This document shows positions 41,271-51,928 of a DNA stretch of 64,000 nt, one piece after another. The notes under the pieces are model-generated. The model saw nothing but the letters and a program-made list of their open reading frames with translations, was not told the DNA's origin and searched no databases. The position numbers were made by a program, and so were the translations under genes. Each line of letters opens with the position of its first letter. Within the stretch, counting starts at the first letter, position 1. The stretch comes from Adlercreutzia wanghongyangiae (GTDB lineage Bacteria > Actinomycetota > Coriobacteriia > Coriobacteriales > Eggerthellaceae): assembly GCF_035989245.1 (NCBI RefSeq), contig NZ_JAYMFF010000015.1:62001-126000 (forward strand). The letters are read 5' to 3'.

Positions 41271-42944
41271 TCACGCCTCCTTCGCCCGCACAGGCAACGT
41301 CACGGTGAACACGCTGCCCCGGCCCAATTCGCTTTCCACTTCAATCTTGCCCCCGTGCATGTCCACATACTCCCGGGCCAGGGCCAGCCCCAGCCCCGTG
41401 CCGCTGTACTTGCGCGACACCGAGGAATCGACCTGCACGAACCGCTCGAAAATGCGCTCCTGATCTTGCTCGGCTATACCGATGCCGGTATCAGCCACAT
41501 GAATGAGCACCGCGCTCTCCTCGGGTGCGCGTTCAATAGACAGACGAACCGTGCCGCCGGCCGGCGTGAACTTCATGGCATTGCCGCACAGATTCTCCAC
41601 CACATGGCGTATCTTCTCGAAGTCGGCGCGTACCAAGGGCACATCGGGCTCAATCTCGCAGATGAACGCAATGCCGTTGCGCTGGGCCAGGGGGCGCACC
41701 ACGTCGGCCACGATACCGGCCACGTCCCCCAAATCGGTCACTTCGACGGCCATCTCCGTCCTTCCCGCATCGAGTCGGCTCATCTCCAAAATGTCGTTGA
41801 TCATCAGCAGAAGCGCCCGGCTGTTAGCCTCGATCTCCCGTCGCGTCTCGGCCTCCTCCTCGCTCGCCGGCGCACTCTCGTTGTTCAACAGCTCCGTAAA
41901 GGCGATGATGCTCGTCAGAGGCGTGCGCAGCTCGTGGCTCATCATAGCCAGGAAGTCCGATTTGTACTGGTTGTCCTCGCGAAGGCGCTGGTTCACTTCC
42001 TCCAACTGGGCGCGTTGGCGCTCCAGCACCTCGTTGGTGCGGGCCAGCTGTTCGGTACGATCGGCCACCTGCGTTTCCAGATGCTCGTAGCTGTCGGACA
42101 GCTCGGCGGCCATGGCGTTGAACTCCTGCATAAGGTCGTTCATCTCGCGCGACGACTGGGAGTAGGCGAAGCGCACGTCCAGATTGCCGTGCTGGATGCT
42201 CTCCACACCTCGCTGAATGCGCGCCAGGGGGCGGGTGACCAGATAGGTGAGCGCCAGGTAGACCACCAGCAGGCACACCACCAACATACCCGAGAAAAAG
42301 ATAACGTCCTGCACCACCGAGGAGCGCTCGCTTTCGGTGTACACGTCCAACGGCATGACGATGGAAATGGCACCGCCCACATCGCCCAGTTGCCATCCTT
42401 CCTTCGGAAAGCCGGTCACGTCGATCTCGCCCGCCGGCTCACCATGGCATTCCAGGCAGTTCTCCTCGATGCGCATGGGCGCCGCGTAACGGAATACCTC
42501 CTCGCCGTCTACCGAGGCGATCTCGTAGTACTCGGCCGCCGACCCCTCGTTAAACGCAGTAAGAGCCGCCGCCTCGAAGGAATCCGGCTCGTCGGCCGCA
42601 TTGCGCGGGTTGAAGTTGACGAACTTCGTGGAATAGGTGGACTGGGAGGTGAACAGCGCGCCGATGCTGCGGCCCACGATGGCGCAATGGAGGCCTTGGT
42701 AGACTCCTTCGCTCGTATAGGAAATCTGCTCCAGGCGCTCTTGGTTGGAGGCCATGAACTCCCACACGGCATCCATTTGCTGAGCCAGCACCTGCCCCTT
42801 CTCGCGCAGCTCGTTTTCCATTTGGGCACGGGCGTTCATCGACGTCCAGCCGATGTTCGTCACCAGCGACACGGCGATGAGCAACCCGATCAGCAGGCCG
42901 AATTTCGTCTTCAACCTGATATTTCCCAGTCCCCTTGCGCCCAT
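41271..42944 (-). CDS. Sensor histidine kinase with DUF3365 (Tll0287-like) haem-motif sensor domain
   Basis: A 557-residue protein. Order: membrane helix (FGLLIGLLIAVSLVTNIGW); external domain of about 170 residues with a c-type haem motif, NCLECHGEPAG; second helix (VIFFSGMLVVCLLVVYLAL); HAMP; coiled coil; HisKA with the phosphorylated His in MMSHELRTPL; and a HATPase domain (NLCGNAMKF, DTGIGI, GTGLGLALA). It may sense redox state or an acceptor via haem. The start at 42944 is chosen for GGGGGAG before the ATG; longer versions would overlap the torD-like gene. It forms a two-component pair with the next gene. Confidence 0.92.
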   Translation of the reverse strand: MGARGLGNIRLKTKFGLLIGLLIAVSLVTNIGWTSMNARAQMENELREKGQVLAQQMDAVWEFMASNQERLEQISYTSEGVYQGLHCAIVGRSIGALFTSQSTYSTKFVNFNPRNAADEPDSFEAAALTAFNEGSAAEYYEIASVDGEEVFRYAAPMRIEENCLECHGEPAGEIDVTGFPKEGWQLGDVGGAISIVMPLDVYTESERSSVVQDVIFFSGMLVVCLLVVYLALTYLVTRPLARIQRGVESIQHGNLDVRFAYSQSSREMNDLMQEFNAMAAELSDSYEHLETQVADRTEQLARTNEVLERQRAQLEEVNQRLREDNQYKSDFLAMMSHELRTPLTSIIAFTELLNNESAPASEEEAETRREIEANSRALLLMINDILEMSRLDAGRTEMAVEVTDLGDVAGIVADVVRPLAQRNGIAFICEIEPDVPLVRADFEKIRHVVENLCGNAMKFTPAGGTVRLSIERAPEESAVLIHVADTGIGIAEQDQERIFERFVQVDSSVSRKYSGTGLGLALAREYVDMHGGKIEVESELGRGSVFTVTLPVRAKEA

Positions 42945-42972
42945 ACGCTCCCCCGTCCGCATGCGATCAGCG

Positions 42973-43719
42973 TCACTCAGCTGCACCGAGATGCCGTTCC
43001 ATCTCTGCCATCAACTCGTTGATCATAGCATCATCGCATGCGACCAAGACGCAGGCAATATCGGCAAAGGCGGCATAGAACGACCCCGCCGATGCCGCCG
43101 CATGCGCCGCCATCAAGCGGTCGCGAAGAGCGGACGCCCACAGGGACAGATGCTCCTCCAGAAACGCCGCCTGATGCTGCATATCATCGAGGGCCCGTGA
43201 GATATCCCCCACCTGCCATGCCCGCAGCGCGCGCTCCCCCAACGCGGCCATGAATCCCAGCTCAGTGCCGAGATGGTCGTCGGGTTCGTGGGGGTAGCCC
43301 GCCGCAGCGAAACCCGCCGCCCGGTAAGCGTCGCGCACCGCCAGCGTGGAAGCCTGGAACAGCAGGCCGTCGGCGCTACGGTACACCGACTCCCACGGAG
43401 GGGCCAGAGGTGTGGCGGGCCCCACGAACAGCTTCATGTATTCGGCGGCCAGCGCTCCATCCCCAATACCGGAGGCGGCCGCGGCGGCGATCGCCGTTCC
43501 GTCCATCAGCTCGGCTCCGCCGCCGGCGTCGGCCATCGCCTCCGCCAGGAACGCCAACGCTGCACCCACCTCGTCGGTCGCACACCATGTCGCAAGTTCC
43601 TCGTCGGGCTCGGCGGCGAAGACCCGCGCCGTGAGCGCATAAAGCAGCTGCCTCAACGCGAGCAACTCCGCCACGGCATCGCGCGTATCGTCCGCGGCAA
43701 CCTCTCGACTGTATCCCAT
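42973..43719 (-). CDS. TorD/DmsD-family molybdoenzyme chaperone
   Basis: A 248-residue, largely helical protein with the family's YMKLFVGPATPLAPPWESVY motif near residue 105 and a following EPDDHLGTELGFMAAL. These chaperones bind the Tat signal and apo-form of DMSO-reductase-type enzymes during cofactor insertion. Its place between the Fe-S subunit and the kinase gene assigns it to the molybdoenzyme at 44405. The ATG at 43719 follows GAGAGG. Confidence 0.9.
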   Translation of the reverse strand: MGYSREVAADDTRDAVAELLALRQLLYALTARVFAAEPDEELATWCATDEVGAALAFLAEAMADAGGGAELMDGTAIAAAAASGIGDGALAAEYMKLFVGPATPLAPPWESVYRSADGLLFQASTLAVRDAYRAAGFAAAGYPHEPDDHLGTELGFMAALGERALRAWQVGDISRALDDMQHQAAFLEEHLSLWASALRDRLMAAHAAASAGSFYAAFADIACVLVACDDAMINELMAEMERHLGAAE

Positions 43720-43797
43720 ATCCTGGACCTCTCTTGTGAACGCGGGCGGCGGCAACCGAGGGGAGGGACTTGCCGCCGCCCGTTAGAGCCGCTTCGC

Positions 43798-44391
43798 TTA
43801 CAGAACCACCGGCACGGCGCCGGCCTCGGTGGCCGCCTCCTTGGGAGCAATCACCACCGACGGGTTGGTCTGGGAGGCGCTGGGCAGGAAGGGAAGTTCG
43901 TTCACGCCTTCGGGGTGGGCGGCGCGCAGCTCCTCGATATCGCCGAATTCGAGGGCGCGCATGGGGCATGCCGCCACGCAGGCCGGCTTCTCCCCCGCCT
44001 CGCGCAGCTGAATGCAGGCATTGCAGCGATGCACGACATGCAGGCTCTCCACCAGCTGCGGATGGCCGTAGGGACACGCCTTCACGCAGTACTCGCAGCC
44101 GATGCACTTGCTGTCATCGTGTTGCACGGTGCCGTCGGCCTCGTTCACATAGGTCGCCCCGTTGGGGCACACCTCCACGCAAGCGGGATTCTCGCAGTGG
44201 TTGCAGGTGGCGGCATAGTGGAAGCCCTTCACCGCAGGATAGGCGCCCACCTCGTAGTCGTCGACATGTCGGAATATCACGCCGATCTCGTTGTCGTTCT
44301 TGTCCTTGCAGGCGATCTGGCAGGTGCGGCAGCCGATGCAGTTATCCTGATTGAAGAAGAACCCCTTGCGCGCAGCAGTCTCGTTTGCCAT
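43798..44391 (-). CDS. DmsB-like iron-sulfur electron-transfer subunit
   Basis: A 197-residue protein with four ferredoxin-type Cys groups: CIGCRTCQIACKDKN, CNHCENPACVEVCPNG, CIGCEYCVKACPYG and CNACIQ with CVAACPM. This is the four-[4Fe-4S] DmsB/NrfC pattern. It relays electrons to the catalytic subunit encoded 13 nt upstream. It has no signal peptide, so it would be co-exported with the Tat-bearing partner. No DmsC-type membrane anchor follows; the next gene is the chaperone. Confidence 0.95.
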   Translation of the reverse strand: MANETAARKGFFFNQDNCIGCRTCQIACKDKNDNEIGVIFRHVDDYEVGAYPAVKGFHYAATCNHCENPACVEVCPNGATYVNEADGTVQHDDSKCIGCEYCVKACPYGHPQLVESLHVVHRCNACIQLREAGEKPACVAACPMRALEFGDIEELRAAHPEGVNELPFLPSASQTNPSVVIAPKEAATEAGAVPVVL

Positions 44392-44404
44392 GGCTCATTC
44401 CTCC

Positions 44405-47035
44405 TTACAGCTCGATGATGCGCTGCGGTTGCTCGCAGTCGGGCACCAAAGGCTCGCCAGTGTATTTTTCGAAATTGCAGTTGTAGTTGTTGTAGCCGGA
44501 AACGGCCATGCCGCTGACGGTGGGACCGCACAGCACGTTGTCGGCACCACCCAGGTCGTACTCCTCGCTCTCGTCGAAGTCGACCCAAGCGCCGTGGGGC
44601 AGCCCCACCATGCCGGGCATCAGCGTCTGCAGCACGCTGGCAGTGCGCACGATCTTGCCGTAGGCGTTATACACCACCACGTCGTCGCCCGTCTGAATGC
44701 CCTTGTCGGCCGCATCCTGAGCACTGATGAACACGGGGTTCGGCCACGCTTCCCGCAGCCAGGTAACATTGTCGTAGACACTGTGAGAGCGACGGTAGTA
44801 ATGGGGGTTGTACACCACGTAGGGATACTCGTCGCTGCGCGTCTCCCAGCCTTCCACCGCCGGATGGTAAGACGGATAGGGCTTGAAGTTGCTTGAGAAG
44901 CCCAGGGAATCCAGCGTGTCCTTCTTCCACTGGCAGTAGATCTCGAATTTGCCGGAGTTGCTCGGCAGCGGATTGGCCACCGGATCGGCCACGAAATCGG
45001 CGTAGGCGATGAAGCTGTGCTCGTCACCGGCGGAGCGTTCCACCTGATAGGAGCCGCGCTCCATGAACTCGGCCAGCGGCACCTTGCCCTCTTGGGGCTC
45101 GCCCTCGCATTCCCAGCTTGCCAGATCGTCGGCCGTTACCGTTACCAGGGGCACCATCTCGCCGCCCTCGGCGACCGTAGCGCCCAGAATCTCGTTCATG
45201 AACTGCTGCTTCTCGGAAAGCGGGTACACCTCATCGGGATCGAGCCCGCAGGCCTCGGCGATACCGCGGCCGATCTCCTGGTCGGTCTTGGCCTCGAAGA
45301 GGGGCTCGATCACCTGGGAGTAGATGAGCAGAGTCTCGCGGTTGCTCAGCTGGCCGAACCGGCCCGGGCGCTCCCACTCGGTGGTCACCGGCAGGACGAT
45401 GTCGGAGTACTTGGCCTGGGTCGTGAGGAACTGGGCGTTGCAGAACACGAAGTCCACCGCGCGATGGGCCTCGATGCCGCGAACCAGGTCGGGCGTGGTC
45501 TGCAGACGGGCGGAATGCTCCCAGAAGATGACATGGATATCCAAATCGCGCTCTTCGCGCGGCTGGGTCACGGCGCAGATATTGCCCACGAAGGGGTACT
45601 TCTTCTCCAGAACGCTCTTCCACAGAATAGGACCGGCCACCAGGTCGTCCACGCCGTTGTCGATAGGCGGCACATTCGCCATGCCGGCCGCCACCAACGA
45701 GGGACCGCCGTTGCCCGCCTGGGCGTAGTAGGCGGTGCCGCACGCATGGCCGCTCTTGCCGAAGTGACCGCCCATGGCACCCAGGGTCATGAACATCTGA
45801 GGCACGTCCTCGGAGTCGTGGCAGCGGGCGAAGCTGTAGCTGTGCAGCAGCATCACCTTATGCTGCTTGCCGATGGCCTCGGCGTACCAGCGGATGTCCT
45901 CCACAGGCGTTCCGCAGATCTCGCTCGCCCACTCGGCCGTCTTGGGCGTGCCATCGTAGGCGCCTAGAATATAGTCCTTGAAATTCTCGTTGGTGGTGGC
46001 ATCCGCGGGCATATGCTCGGCGTCGAATCCGACGCAGTAGGTGTTCAGGAAGTCCCAGTCCACCACATCGCCGCGCTCCTCGTCCAACTTCACCATCTCA
46101 TAGGCCACTGCGATCATAAAGGCGGTATCGGTGCCGGCGCGCAGCGGAATCCAACGGGCATTCAGCAGTTGCGCCGTGGCGTTGTAGCTGGGGGCGATCA
46201 CCACAAACGACACCCCGGCCGCCTTGGCGTTCAAGAAACTCAGGCACGTAGAACCTGCCGAGGCCCAAGCAGGATTGCAACCCTGCAACACGATCGTCTC
46301 GGCATTGAGCATGTCGTAACGGTCGTTGGACGAGGCGGCGCCGCCGTCTTTCGAGGGCAGGCCCAACTTGGTGGTATCCAGGTTGTAGGTGCCCATGGAA
46401 GTGGTATCGGTAATGCCCACATAACCGCCCAGCGCCAGCAGCGGACGCATGGCGTTGTAGCTCACATAGCTGCCGGAATGGGCCAAAATGCTGCGCGGAC
46501 CATAGGTATCGTAGGCGCGTTTCAACTGGTCACCCACATATTTGAAAGCCTCATCCCAGCTGATGCGCTCCCACTCGTCTTTGCCGCGCAGCTCGCCATG
46601 GGGCTCTTCAGGGCTCCAGTTCTTGCGCTTCATGGGGTACTTCAAACGATCGGCCCCGAACACCTGCATGCGCTGGGAACGTCCGCGCACGCAGCCGCGC
46701 TGCTGGGGGTAGTCCGCGCTGTCCTCATGGGTGTCGTCGCTCTTCTGGCGAATGACCACGCCGTCTCGCACGAGCACCTTATTCATGCAGCGACCGCCGC
46801 AATTGTGCCAGCAGGCCGCGCTGACCCACGCGCCCTCGGTGAGATTGCGGCCGTAGTCGGTCTCGGACGTGTTCTCGTCGCCGGTCACAACGCCCGTATC
46901 GGCCATCCCCACCTTGTTCGAGCAGCCGGCCATCGCCCCCGTTGCCAAGGCAGCCGACGCCACAGCCGACGCCTTCACGAAGCTGCGACGACTCACCTCC
47001 GATGATGCGCGAACTTTATCGAGCAAGCCCGTCAT
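44405..47035 (-). CDS. Tat-exported DMSO-reductase-family molybdopterin oxidoreductase, catalytic subunit
   Basis: An 876-residue protein. Tat signal SRRSFVKASAVASA ending MAGC. [4Fe-4S] ligands in CWHNCGGRC and the later GCVRGRS. Molybdopterin domains follow, with DTTSMGTYN at the Mo-ligand position and the C-terminal dinucleotide-binding domain (QTGDDVVVYNAYGKIVRTAS, GLPHGAWVDF). The substrate is not deducible; S-oxides, N-oxides or other small acceptors are all possible. It heads an operon with a DmsB-like subunit, a TorD-like chaperone and a two-component system. AGAAGGAGGAACC precedes the ATG at 47035. Paralogue of the gene at 1-1262. Confidence 0.95.
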   Translation of the reverse strand: MTGLLDKVRASSEVSRRSFVKASAVASAALATGAMAGCSNKVGMADTGVVTGDENTSETDYGRNLTEGAWVSAACWHNCGGRCMNKVLVRDGVVIRQKSDDTHEDSADYPQQRGCVRGRSQRMQVFGADRLKYPMKRKNWSPEEPHGELRGKDEWERISWDEAFKYVGDQLKRAYDTYGPRSILAHSGSYVSYNAMRPLLALGGYVGITDTTSMGTYNLDTTKLGLPSKDGGAASSNDRYDMLNAETIVLQGCNPAWASAGSTCLSFLNAKAAGVSFVVIAPSYNATAQLLNARWIPLRAGTDTAFMIAVAYEMVKLDEERGDVVDWDFLNTYCVGFDAEHMPADATTNENFKDYILGAYDGTPKTAEWASEICGTPVEDIRWYAEAIGKQHKVMLLHSYSFARCHDSEDVPQMFMTLGAMGGHFGKSGHACGTAYYAQAGNGGPSLVAAGMANVPPIDNGVDDLVAGPILWKSVLEKKYPFVGNICAVTQPREERDLDIHVIFWEHSARLQTTPDLVRGIEAHRAVDFVFCNAQFLTTQAKYSDIVLPVTTEWERPGRFGQLSNRETLLIYSQVIEPLFEAKTDQEIGRGIAEACGLDPDEVYPLSEKQQFMNEILGATVAEGGEMVPLVTVTADDLASWECEGEPQEGKVPLAEFMERGSYQVERSAGDEHSFIAYADFVADPVANPLPSNSGKFEIYCQWKKDTLDSLGFSSNFKPYPSYHPAVEGWETRSDEYPYVVYNPHYYRRSHSVYDNVTWLREAWPNPVFISAQDAADKGIQTGDDVVVYNAYGKIVRTASVLQTLMPGMVGLPHGAWVDFDESEEYDLGGADNVLCGPTVSGMAVSGYNNYNCNFEKYTGEPLVPDCEQPQRIIEL

Positions 47036-47234
47036 GGTTCCTCCTTCTTCTCGCCTTCCCCTCGAAGCCAATGCTTCGAATACGAGACAAAGAGTACTTA
47101 CCACAACTATTAATCACCATGCTTGGAATCCTTAGTTTCCCTTACCCGAATCTTTCCCAATTCTTAACGGCGTTGGGTTTCTGGCAAAGCGAAACAGCGC
47201 CAGATTCGCGGCGGAAGCCACGTGACGCGGGAAA

Positions 47235-47722
47235 GGGCGGCCTGAAGGCCGCCCCTACGGGAGACTCGGGTCGGTGGATGAGCTCCGGCTACGAGGAGGT
47301 TCGGGCGTGGCGAACGAGCCGAACCGTAGGGGCGGGGTTTACCCCGCCCGTCAGTCGCGACGGACCCGAGGAGCGCGGGCCGGTTGTCGGGCGGCCTGAA
47401 GGCTGCCCCTACGGGAGACTCGGGTCGGTGGATGAGCTCCGGCTACGAGGAGGTTCGGGCGTGGCGAACGAGCCGAACCGTAGGGGCGGGGTTTACCCCG
47501 CCCGTCAGTCGCGACGGACCCGAGGAGCGCGGGCCGGTTGTCGGGCGGCCTGAAGGCTGCCCCTACGGGAGACTCGGGTCGGTGGATGAGCTCCGGCTAC
47601 GAGGAGGTTCGGGCGTGGCGAACGAGCCGAACCGTAGGGGCGGGGTTCACCCCGCCCGTCGGCCCCAACAGACCCGGGGAGCGCTCCCCGACTACCGGGC
47701 GGCCTGAAGGCCGCCCCTACGA
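47235..47722. repeat. 154-bp tandem array built from two palindromes
   Basis: GGGCGGCCTGAAGG begins at 47235, 47389, 47543 and 47697, each exactly 154 bp apart. Each full unit has this palindrome, about 64 nt of conserved sequence, a second palindrome (GGGGCGGGG-TTTA-CCCCGCCC) and a 37-nt linker. The third linker diverges and contains GGGGAGCGCTCCCC; the fourth copy is only the first palindrome. The array fills most of the gap between the DMSO-reductase gene and the FtsX-like gene. Nothing else is seen in 47036-47234. Confidence 0.92.
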
Positions 47723-47759
47723 GAAGCTCGGGTATGACGGGGTGTTGTCCGGCGAAGTT

Positions 47760-50700
47760 CTACTCGTTGCTCTTCAGGCTTTCCACCATGTTGATGTGGG
47801 CGAGCTTGGGGCGCATGACCAGCATGACCACGGCGGTGAACACCATGGTGAGCGCGAACGCTATGACGAAGCTGTCCCAATGGATGGCGCGACCGAACAT
47901 CACCTGGTCCACCTCGGCGGTGACCACCACGAAGCCCTCCAGCACCACGCCGAGCCCCAGGCCCACCAGCGCCCCCAGCACCGTAAGCAGCACGATCTCG
48001 CGGAAGATGTAGGCGTTCACCTCGCGCGGCATGAAGCCCAGCACCTTCAGCGTGGCTATCTCGCGGGCGCGCTCGGTGATGTTGATGTTCGTGAGGTTGT
48101 ACAGCACGATGAAGGCAAGCGCCGCCGCGGCCACCACCAGCACGATCACCACCATGTTCACCGACCTCAGCATCTGCTTGTACGAGGAAATCACCTCGTC
48201 GTTGTAGGCCACCGTGTCCACGGCGCCCGTGGCCCGCAGCGCCTCGCTGAGCGCTTGGCGCGCGGCCTCGTCATCGGTGACCTGGGCGTACACCGTCAGG
48301 TTTTCGGGCGCGTGGCCGAACACGCGCTGGAAGGTGGACGAAGTCACGAAGGCGTAGTCGCCGATGTAGTTCTCGATGATGCCGGCCACTGGCACCTGGT
48401 AGGTTTTCGCTGTGGCGTTGCCCAGGTCGTCCTGCTCGGCGAAGGTGAGCATGCCGCCGATGCTAAGACCCAACTTCGATGCCAGCTTCTCGGTGATCAC
48501 CGCTCCGTCGTTGGTAAGCGGCACCGCCTCGCGGCCCTCGCGGGTGCGGAAGGTCCACAGCCCCTCGAAGGCCAAGGTGTCGGCCGGTGCAACGATGGTA
48601 GTCATGGCCTCGGTGCCGTCGGATCCCTGGGCGATCATCGACTCCTCGGTGGCGCGCACGCACACCGGCAACGTGCCGCGATCATCCATCAGGGCCGCGG
48701 CCTCGGCACGTTGCGATTCGGTGGCCTCGTCCTTCTCGGTGATAACCACGTTGTAGTCCACCAGCTCGCCGTATTGCACGTCGATGATGTCGTTGATGGA
48801 ATTCTGCAGGCCCAGACCCGTCAGCAGAAGCGCCGTGCAGCCCGCGATGCCCACGCAGGTCATCACCAGGCGGCGCTTGTAGCGGAAGATGTTGCGGAAG
48901 GTGACCTTCCACGAGAACGAGAGGCGCCGCCACAGGGGCCCCACGCGTTCCAGCAGAATGCGCTTGCCCGCCTTCGGCGCCGGAGGGCGCATGAGCGCCG
49001 CCGGCGTCTCGCGCAGGGTGGCCGCGGCGGCGGCCCAGGTGGCCAAAAGCGTGATGCCCACACCGAAACCAGCAGCCGCAGCGGCGATGGGAGCGTCCAC
49101 GGGCATGGCGCCGCGCGGCACGTAGTACACGATGGAATAGGCCTCCATAATCACCCAGGGCAGCACTTGCGAAAGCACCGCGATGCCCACCACGCTGCCC
49201 ACGCCGGCGGCGAGGGCAGCGTAGATAAGGTACTTCGACGTGATGCGCGCCCGCGAATAGCCGAGGGCCTTGAAGGTGCCGATGAGCATGCGCTCCTCCT
49301 CCACCATGCGCGTCATGGTGGTGAGCGCTACCAAAGCGGCCACCAGGAAGAAGATGAACGGGAAAAACGACGCGATGGCATCGATGCGCTCAGTGTCGTT
49401 CTCGAAGCTGACCACGCCGAAATTCTTGCTGCGATCCATCACCAGCCAATCGGGCGGCTCGATGTCGTTGATCTTCTGCTGGGCCTCGGCGAGCTCGCGC
49501 TCGGCGGCGTCCAGCTGCTCGTTGGCCTCGGTGGCCGCCGCATCGTAGTCGGCCACGCCCTGCTCGTACTCGGCGCGGGCGGCCTCCAGGTCGGCCTTGG
49601 ATTGCTCGTAGGTGGCCTTGCCCTCTTCCAGGCGTTTCTTGCCCTCCTCGATATCCAGCTGGGCGGTATCGAGCTTCTTCTGGGCCGCGGCGAACTGGGC
49701 GTCGGCCTGGGCGCGCTCGGCGGCCATCTGCTGCTTGGCCTCGGCCAGAGCCGTGGCGGCCTGGTCGATATCGGCGATGTTCTTCTCCAGCTCGGCCTTC
49801 TGGGCCTCCAGGGCCGCGCGCTGGTCGGCGGGCAAATCGGGCGACGCCAGGGCAGCCGTCACCTGGGCCAGCGCCTCCTGCATCGAGGGCAAGGCGGCCT
49901 GGGCCTCCTTCAGGTTGGCCTCGTTGGCGTCGATGGCGGCCTGGGCCTCGGCGAACTGGGCGTCGGCCTGGGCGCGGCGATCCTTCAGATCTTCCCCGCC
50001 CTGCACGTACTCCTTCTCGCCGTCGCTGATGTCGCGCTCGCTCTTGGCCAGCGTGGCCGCCGCCGCATCCAGCTTGCGCTGCCCCTCGTCCAGCTGGGCC
50101 TTCGCGTCGTCCAGCTGGGCGCGGGCGTCGGCCAGCTCGGTCTGGGCCCGCTGCTCCTCCTGCTCGTATTCGGCACGGGCCTCGTCCAAATCCTCCTGGG
50201 CCTCGGCCTGCAGACCCGCCACGCGCGCCTGCTCGCGCTCGGGGGCGATGGCCTCGATGGCTTCGACCACTTCGGCCACGCGCGCCTCGTAGGCGTCGCT
50301 GTCGGCCGGCAGCTCGGCAGCGCCGTCCACGGTCACGTAGGCCTCCACATAGGGCAGATCGGGGCCGAAATCCTCGGGCAGCAGGTACATGAACTGCTGA
50401 ATGGTGCCCGAGCCGATGGTGGTGGTGCCCATGGAGGTGGAGCTGACGTACAGCGGCGAGTGCACCCGCCCCACGATGGTGAACTCGGTGCGCGTCAGCG
50501 TGTCGTCCACATCGCCCACCGTGGTGTCCACGGTGATAGTGTCGCCCAATTCTGACGGCCCGCTCATCACCCTGTCGTTGAACACGACGCACTCACCAGG
50601 AGCCTCGGGCCAGCGCCCCTCCACCAGGTCGAGACGGTTCAGATAGTCGCCGTCGTCGGAGGCAATGGCGGCGTCGCCAGTTTTCTGGCTGGTCGCCGCG

Positions 50701-51032
50701 GCCGCGGGCAGCGAGTGCGCGCGCACCACGTACTGATCACCGTTCAGCGTGGCCAGCACGTCGGCCGAGTAGGCCGGCATCACATGCTGCACGCCCGGCA
50801 CCGCGCGCAGCGCCTGAATGTCGTCGTCGGTAAGCCCCAGGGTGGACACCACGCGGATGTCCATCAGCGCCGTGCCGTCGTAATAGGCATCGGCGGCCAT
50901 CTTCATATCGGGCGCCGTCATGCGCAGGCCCGCGTAGAAGCCGGTGCCCAGGGCCACGATGGCGGCGATGGCAATGAAACGCCCGAGCGAATGGCGCACC
51001 GAGCGCGCGATGTCCTTGTTGAACGCCTTCAC
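47760..51032 (-). CDS. FtsX-like ABC transporter permease with long coiled-coil domain
   Basis: A 1090-residue protein. N-terminal helix (RFIAIAAIVALGTGFYAGL), then a large external part including about 250 residues of Ala/Gln/Glu-rich coiled coil (about 280-530), then three helices (FFPFIFFLVAALVALTTM and following) and a second FtsX unit ending with three more helices. The MacB/FtsX superfamily couples ATP hydrolysis to events outside the membrane such as lipoprotein or peptide export, or hydrolase activation, rather than classical import. It lies 9 nt downstream of its ATPase gene. Confidence 0.92.
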   Translation of the reverse strand: MKAFNKDIARSVRHSLGRFIAIAAIVALGTGFYAGLRMTAPDMKMAADAYYDGTALMDIRVVSTLGLTDDDIQALRAVPGVQHVMPAYSADVLATLNGDQYVVRAHSLPAAAATSQKTGDAAIASDDGDYLNRLDLVEGRWPEAPGECVVFNDRVMSGPSELGDTITVDTTVGDVDDTLTRTEFTIVGRVHSPLYVSSTSMGTTTIGSGTIQQFMYLLPEDFGPDLPYVEAYVTVDGAAELPADSDAYEARVAEVVEAIEAIAPEREQARVAGLQAEAQEDLDEARAEYEQEEQRAQTELADARAQLDDAKAQLDEGQRKLDAAAATLAKSERDISDGEKEYVQGGEDLKDRRAQADAQFAEAQAAIDANEANLKEAQAALPSMQEALAQVTAALASPDLPADQRAALEAQKAELEKNIADIDQAATALAEAKQQMAAERAQADAQFAAAQKKLDTAQLDIEEGKKRLEEGKATYEQSKADLEAARAEYEQGVADYDAAATEANEQLDAAERELAEAQQKINDIEPPDWLVMDRSKNFGVVSFENDTERIDAIASFFPFIFFLVAALVALTTMTRMVEEERMLIGTFKALGYSRARITSKYLIYAALAAGVGSVVGIAVLSQVLPWVIMEAYSIVYYVPRGAMPVDAPIAAAAAGFGVGITLLATWAAAAATLRETPAALMRPPAPKAGKRILLERVGPLWRRLSFSWKVTFRNIFRYKRRLVMTCVGIAGCTALLLTGLGLQNSINDIIDVQYGELVDYNVVITEKDEATESQRAEAAALMDDRGTLPVCVRATEESMIAQGSDGTEAMTTIVAPADTLAFEGLWTFRTREGREAVPLTNDGAVITEKLASKLGLSIGGMLTFAEQDDLGNATAKTYQVPVAGIIENYIGDYAFVTSSTFQRVFGHAPENLTVYAQVTDDEAARQALSEALRATGAVDTVAYNDEVISSYKQMLRSVNMVVIVLVVAAAALAFIVLYNLTNINITERAREIATLKVLGFMPREVNAYIFREIVLLTVLGALVGLGLGVVLEGFVVVTAEVDQVMFGRAIHWDSFVIAFALTMVFTAVVMLVMRPKLAHINMVESLKSNE

Positions 51033-51041
51033 GCTACCACG

Positions 51042-51743
<702 letters not shown>

Positions 51744-51864
51744 ACTGCCTCGCATTCCCACACCGATATCTCTCGTGGATTACCATACACGAGAAACGGG
51801 GCGCGGCCAATCGACGGAGCGGCGAAACAGCAGAAAAGCCAGCAGAGGCCCGAAGGTAAGCGCA

Positions 51865-51910
51865 TCCAGGGCCGTGGTGCCGCTGCGTCCAGGGCCGTGG
51901 TGCCGCTGCG
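51865..51910. repeat. 23-bp tandem duplication
   Basis: Two perfect copies of TCCAGGGCCGTGG plus TGCCGCTGCG lie head to tail between the GH5 gene stop and the ABC operon. Probably a replication-slippage product. Confidence 0.75.
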
Positions 51911-51928
51911 CCCGGGGCCCGCCGTAGC

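Noticed and set aside
47235..47722. CRISPR array
   Set aside because: The units are nearly identical over their whole 154 bp with no variable spacers, and no cas genes are present.
47538..50555. A 1005-codon plus-strand open frame opposite the FtsX-like permease
   Set aside because: It is antisense to a clearly conserved transporter. Its His/Gly/Leu/Arg-rich composition is what high-GC codons give on the opposite strand; its start lies in the 154-bp repeat.
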